Under the pieces are notes generated by a model. The model was not told where the DNA came from, did not search any database, and saw only the letters and a list, made by a program, of their open reading frames with translations. A program made the position numbers and the translations under genes. From assembly GCA_046590855.1 (NCBI GenBank), contig JBKJTJ010000275.1, positions 1 through 7,136 of the forward strand: DNA of 7,136 nt. Direction: 5' to 3'. Of this stretch, positions 5,668 through 7,136 are shown piece by piece. This stretch comes from JACMOY01 sp046590855 (GTDB lineage Bacteria > Actinomycetota > Actinomycetes > Actinomycetales > Angustibacteraceae). Each line of letters opens with the position of its first letter. Position 1 is the stretch's first letter.

Positions 5668-5691
5668 GCATGGGCCGCTGGCGAACGTGGC

Positions 5692-6861
5692 CTACCGCCC
5701 GCGGGCGTCGCGCAGGTCGGCCACGTGCGGTGAGGTGGCCGGGTCGAGACCGAGGCCGAGCGCCAGGTAGGTGGCGGCGAAGTCGGTGCGCGCGACCAGC
5801 CCGGCCAGGCGGGTCAGGTCGTGGCCGGGGTCGGCCGCCACCTCGGTGACGCGGACGCCGACCTCCTCGGCCATCGTGCGCACCCGGTCGGCGAGCGCCG
5901 AACGCTCGAACGCGGCCTGGTCGTCGACGTCCGGCTGGGGCGCCGGCTCACGCAGCATCAGCAGCCGCAGCGGCGCCGACCGCTCGCCGTCCAGGAACGG
6001 GTCGTCGAACAGGTTGTCCTGCCCCGCGGTGAACGGGCCGTCGAACGTCGCGACCACCTCGCTCGCGTCGTCCGGCAACGACCCGTGCACGGCGGGCGTG
6101 CGGGCGGTGCGGGCCAGCATCGCGGCCGCCCGCCGGGCGGCGACGCCAGTGACCTCGCCGTCACCCAGCACGACGGGGACGGTGCCCGCCAGCTGCACCG
6201 CGAGCGTCTTCGCCGGGTTCACGAACACCTCCGACGACGGGCGGCACTGCTCGGCCTCGGCGTCCAGCCGGTCGGCCGTGGCGGCCAGCACCGAGTCGGG
6301 GACGTCGACGGCGCCCAGGGCGTGAGCGGCCCGCAGCACGGGCACGAGCAGCGACCACAACCCCGTGCGCGAGCTGGTGGAGACACCGGAGGCCGACCCC
6401 GTCGGCACGTGCACCCCGCGGGCTCGGGCGCAGACCTCGGCGAGCGGCGAGCCGGCGGCGCCGACGGTGAGCAGGCGCGCACCGCGGCGACCCGCCTCGG
6501 CGGCCAGGGCCAGCGGCCCGGCGGCGCGGCCGGACAGCGACACCGCGACCACCAGGTCGAGCGGCCCGACCCAGCCCGGCAGCGGCGGGCTGCGGCGCAC
6601 GCTCAGCGGCAACGGTGAGCCGCCACCGGCGATCATCGCGAGCACCTCGGCCACCAGCGCCGACCCGCCGAGCGAGGCGACCAGCACCGAGCGCGGACGG
6701 TCGTCGTCGGCGATGGTGCGCACGCCGGCGTCCTCGCTGCGCACGACGGCCTCGCGCACCTGGGCGCCGGCGCTGGCCAGGGCCAGCAGCACCTGGGCGG
6801 GGTCGGCGCGGGTGAGTGCGGCCGCGTCGTCCAGCAGCTGCTCGTCGACGGGTCGGCTCAC
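5692..6861 (-). CDS. SIS-domain protein, phosphoglucose/phosphomannose isomerase-like
   Basis: This 389-residue cytoplasmic protein starts at the GTG 6861-6859 (VSRPVDEQLLDDAAAL), one base after the stop of the upstream Trm112-like gene; the longer open frame only re-reads that gene. The N-terminal SIS domain is seen as SVLVASLGGSALVAEVLAMI (G65-G66-S67) and LDLVVAVSLSGRAAGPLALA, phosphosugar-binding loops. The C-terminal half (VFVNPAKTLAVQLAGTVPVV, then DNLFDDPFLDGE) is like the second SIS domain of bifunctional PGI/PMI enzymes. The residues usual for that enzyme's catalysis, a QLNENAK-type Glu and an E-x2-HN His, are not recognisable at the matching place (RRAAAMLARTARTPAVHGSL). The protein therefore looks like the diverged actinobacterial homologues of M. 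tuberculosis Rv3256c, which sits between manA and manB. Isomerase activity is uncertain. It converges on the kinase remnant with a 24-base gap and no clear terminator. Confidence 0.85.
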   Translation of the reverse strand: MSRPVDEQLLDDAAALTRADPAQVLLALASAGAQVREAVVRSEDAGVRTIADDDRPRSVLVASLGGSALVAEVLAMIAGGGSPLPLSVRRSPPLPGWVGPLDLVVAVSLSGRAAGPLALAAEAGRRGARLLTVGAAGSPLAEVCARARGVHVPTGSASGVSTSSRTGLWSLLVPVLRAAHALGAVDVPDSVLAATADRLDAEAEQCRPSSEVFVNPAKTLAVQLAGTVPVVLGDGEVTGVAARRAAAMLARTARTPAVHGSLPDDASEVVATFDGPFTAGQDNLFDDPFLDGERSAPLRLLMLREPAPQPDVDDQAAFERSALADRVRTMAEEVGVRVTEVAADPGHDLTRLAGLVARTDFAATYLALGLGLDPATSPHVADLRDARGR

Positions 6862-6862
6862 G

Positions 6863-7117
6863 CTAGGCCTGCTGCGCGGGGCCCGCGACGGCTTCGTCGA
6901 CGAGCAGCACCGGGATGCCGTCGTCGACGCGGTAGACCAAGCCGCAGGTGCTCGACGTGCAGGCCAGCTGGGGGGCGCCGGCGTCGTCAGCCGTGTCACG
7001 CAGCTCGGCGTGGCACTTCGGGCAGCGCAGCAGCTCGCGCAGCCACGGCTCGATGCCGGTGGGCGGCCCGGGTGCGGTGCTGTCAGGCGATGCGGTGCCG
7101 TCGGGCGATGCGGTCAT
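6863..7117 (-). CDS. Trm112-like small zinc-ribbon protein
   Basis: This 84-residue protein has the Trm112/UPF0434 pattern: IEPWLRELLRCPKCHAELRD, then LACTSSTCGLVYRVDDGIPV and LLVDEA. C32 and C35 with C53 and C58 form the likely zinc site, and DDGIPVLL is the family's hallmark end. Eukaryotic Trm112 activates methyltransferases; in actinobacteria the role is unproven, and the gene lies next to SIS/phosphomannomutase genes. The ATG at 7117-7115 is supported by GGAGG (7127-7123) five bases upstream. The first 20 residues are a Ser/Pro/Thr/Asp tail with TASPDG and TASPDS in tandem, not part of the zinc-ribbon fold. The TAG stop is separated by one base from the SIS gene GTG, so the two are co-transcribed and probably translationally coupled. 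Further upstream genes of the operon lie beyond the right edge. Confidence 0.88.
   Translation of the reverse strand: MTASPDGTASPDSTAPGPPTGIEPWLRELLRCPKCHAELRDTADDAGAPQLACTSSTCGLVYRVDDGIPVLLVDEAVAGPAQQA
7083..7114. repeat. 18-base-period tandem repeat in the Trm112-like N-terminus
   Basis: Bases 7083-7096 and 7101-7114 match at 13 of 14 positions with a period of 18 bases; the common core is GGCGATGCGGT. They encode the six-residue repeats TASPDG and TASPDS. The multiple-of-three period keeps the frame, so copy number could vary without breaking the gene. Confidence 0.7.
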
Positions 7118-7122
7118 GGTGG

Positions 7123-7127
7123 CCTCC
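7123..7127 (-). promoter_or_regulatory. Ribosome binding site of the Trm112-like gene
   Basis: The minus strand reads GGAGG here, five bases before the ATG at 7117. It fixes the start upstream of the Ser/Pro-rich tail, because no downstream ATG is in frame before the zinc-ribbon domain. Confidence 0.7.
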
Positions 7128-7136
7128 GGTGGTGGT

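Noticed and set aside
5668..5691. Bidirectional terminator between the convergent kinase remnant and SIS gene
   Set aside because: Only scattered GGCC repeats with a 12-base loop are present in the 24-base gap; no convincing stem.
5696..5707. Perfect palindrome CGCCCGCGGGCG at the end of the SIS gene as a terminator
   Set aside because: There is no loop and it lies inside the coding sequence; made only of C and G, it is expected by chance in this composition.
5771..6618. Plus-strand open frames of 184 and 265 residues opposite the SIS gene
   Set aside because: Composition is Arg/Gly/Gln- or Ser/Arg-rich without domains, and the minus strand gives a coherent SIS protein.
6862..6999. Upstream extension of the SIS gene to an ATG at 6999
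   Set aside because: The extra residues are Trp/Ala/Ser/Pro-rich wrong-frame reading of the Trm112-like gene; the GTG at 6861 gives the natural protein start right after the neighbour's stop.

Overview
The window is very GC-rich DNA with a strong G/C third-position bias. Start codons are GTG or ATG, some promoters look leaderless, and the gene content includes a CsoR-type copper repressor and a Trm112-like/SIS gene pair. This points to a high-GC actinobacterium (Actinomycetota); I cannot place it more precisely from sequence alone.

Layout, left to right. (1) Positions 1-846, minus strand: the N-terminal 282 codons of a cation diffusion facilitator (CDF) metal transporter, running off the left edge. 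(2) Positions 847-976: a divergent control region. It holds a likely CsoR operator made of two C-tract/G-tract dyads in mirror-image arrangement around the promoter of the copper operon. (3) Positions 977-3982, plus strand: a tight copper-homeostasis operon, csoR - copZ-like chaperone - copA-type Cu(I) P1B-ATPase - a very short DUF4396-like membrane protein. copZ/copA overlap by 4 bases and copA/DUF4396 by 1 base. (4) Positions 4068-4709: a RibD C-terminal/dihydrofolate-reductase-like protein with its own promoter region. (5) Positions 4766-5667: two adjacent broken genes, a P-loop nucleotide-kinase-like protein and a protein-kinase-fold protein, each in different reading frames at its two ends with the middle missing. 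(6) Positions 5692-7117, minus strand: a SIS-domain phosphosugar-isomerase-like protein and, upstream, a small Trm112-like zinc-ribbon protein, one base apart.

How it works together: copper excess should release CsoR from the operator at 920-958, switching on the repressor, the copper chaperone and the efflux ATPase as one transcript. The divergent CDF gene would export another divalent metal and may share the control region. The SIS/Trm112 pair resembles the conserved actinobacterial neighbourhood next to mannose-phosphate metabolism genes.

The most notable signal is that the plus-strand block between the CDF gene and the SIS gene looks like inserted cargo at a place where, from memory of other actinobacteria, a mannose-6-phosphate isomerase gene often sits. 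The right half of that block (3785-5667) carries several internally deleted genes. No wholly new system is evident; the interest lies in the decaying gene cluster, the mirror-image CsoR operator and the disrupted gene order. No RNA genes, CRISPR arrays or insertion sequences were seen.
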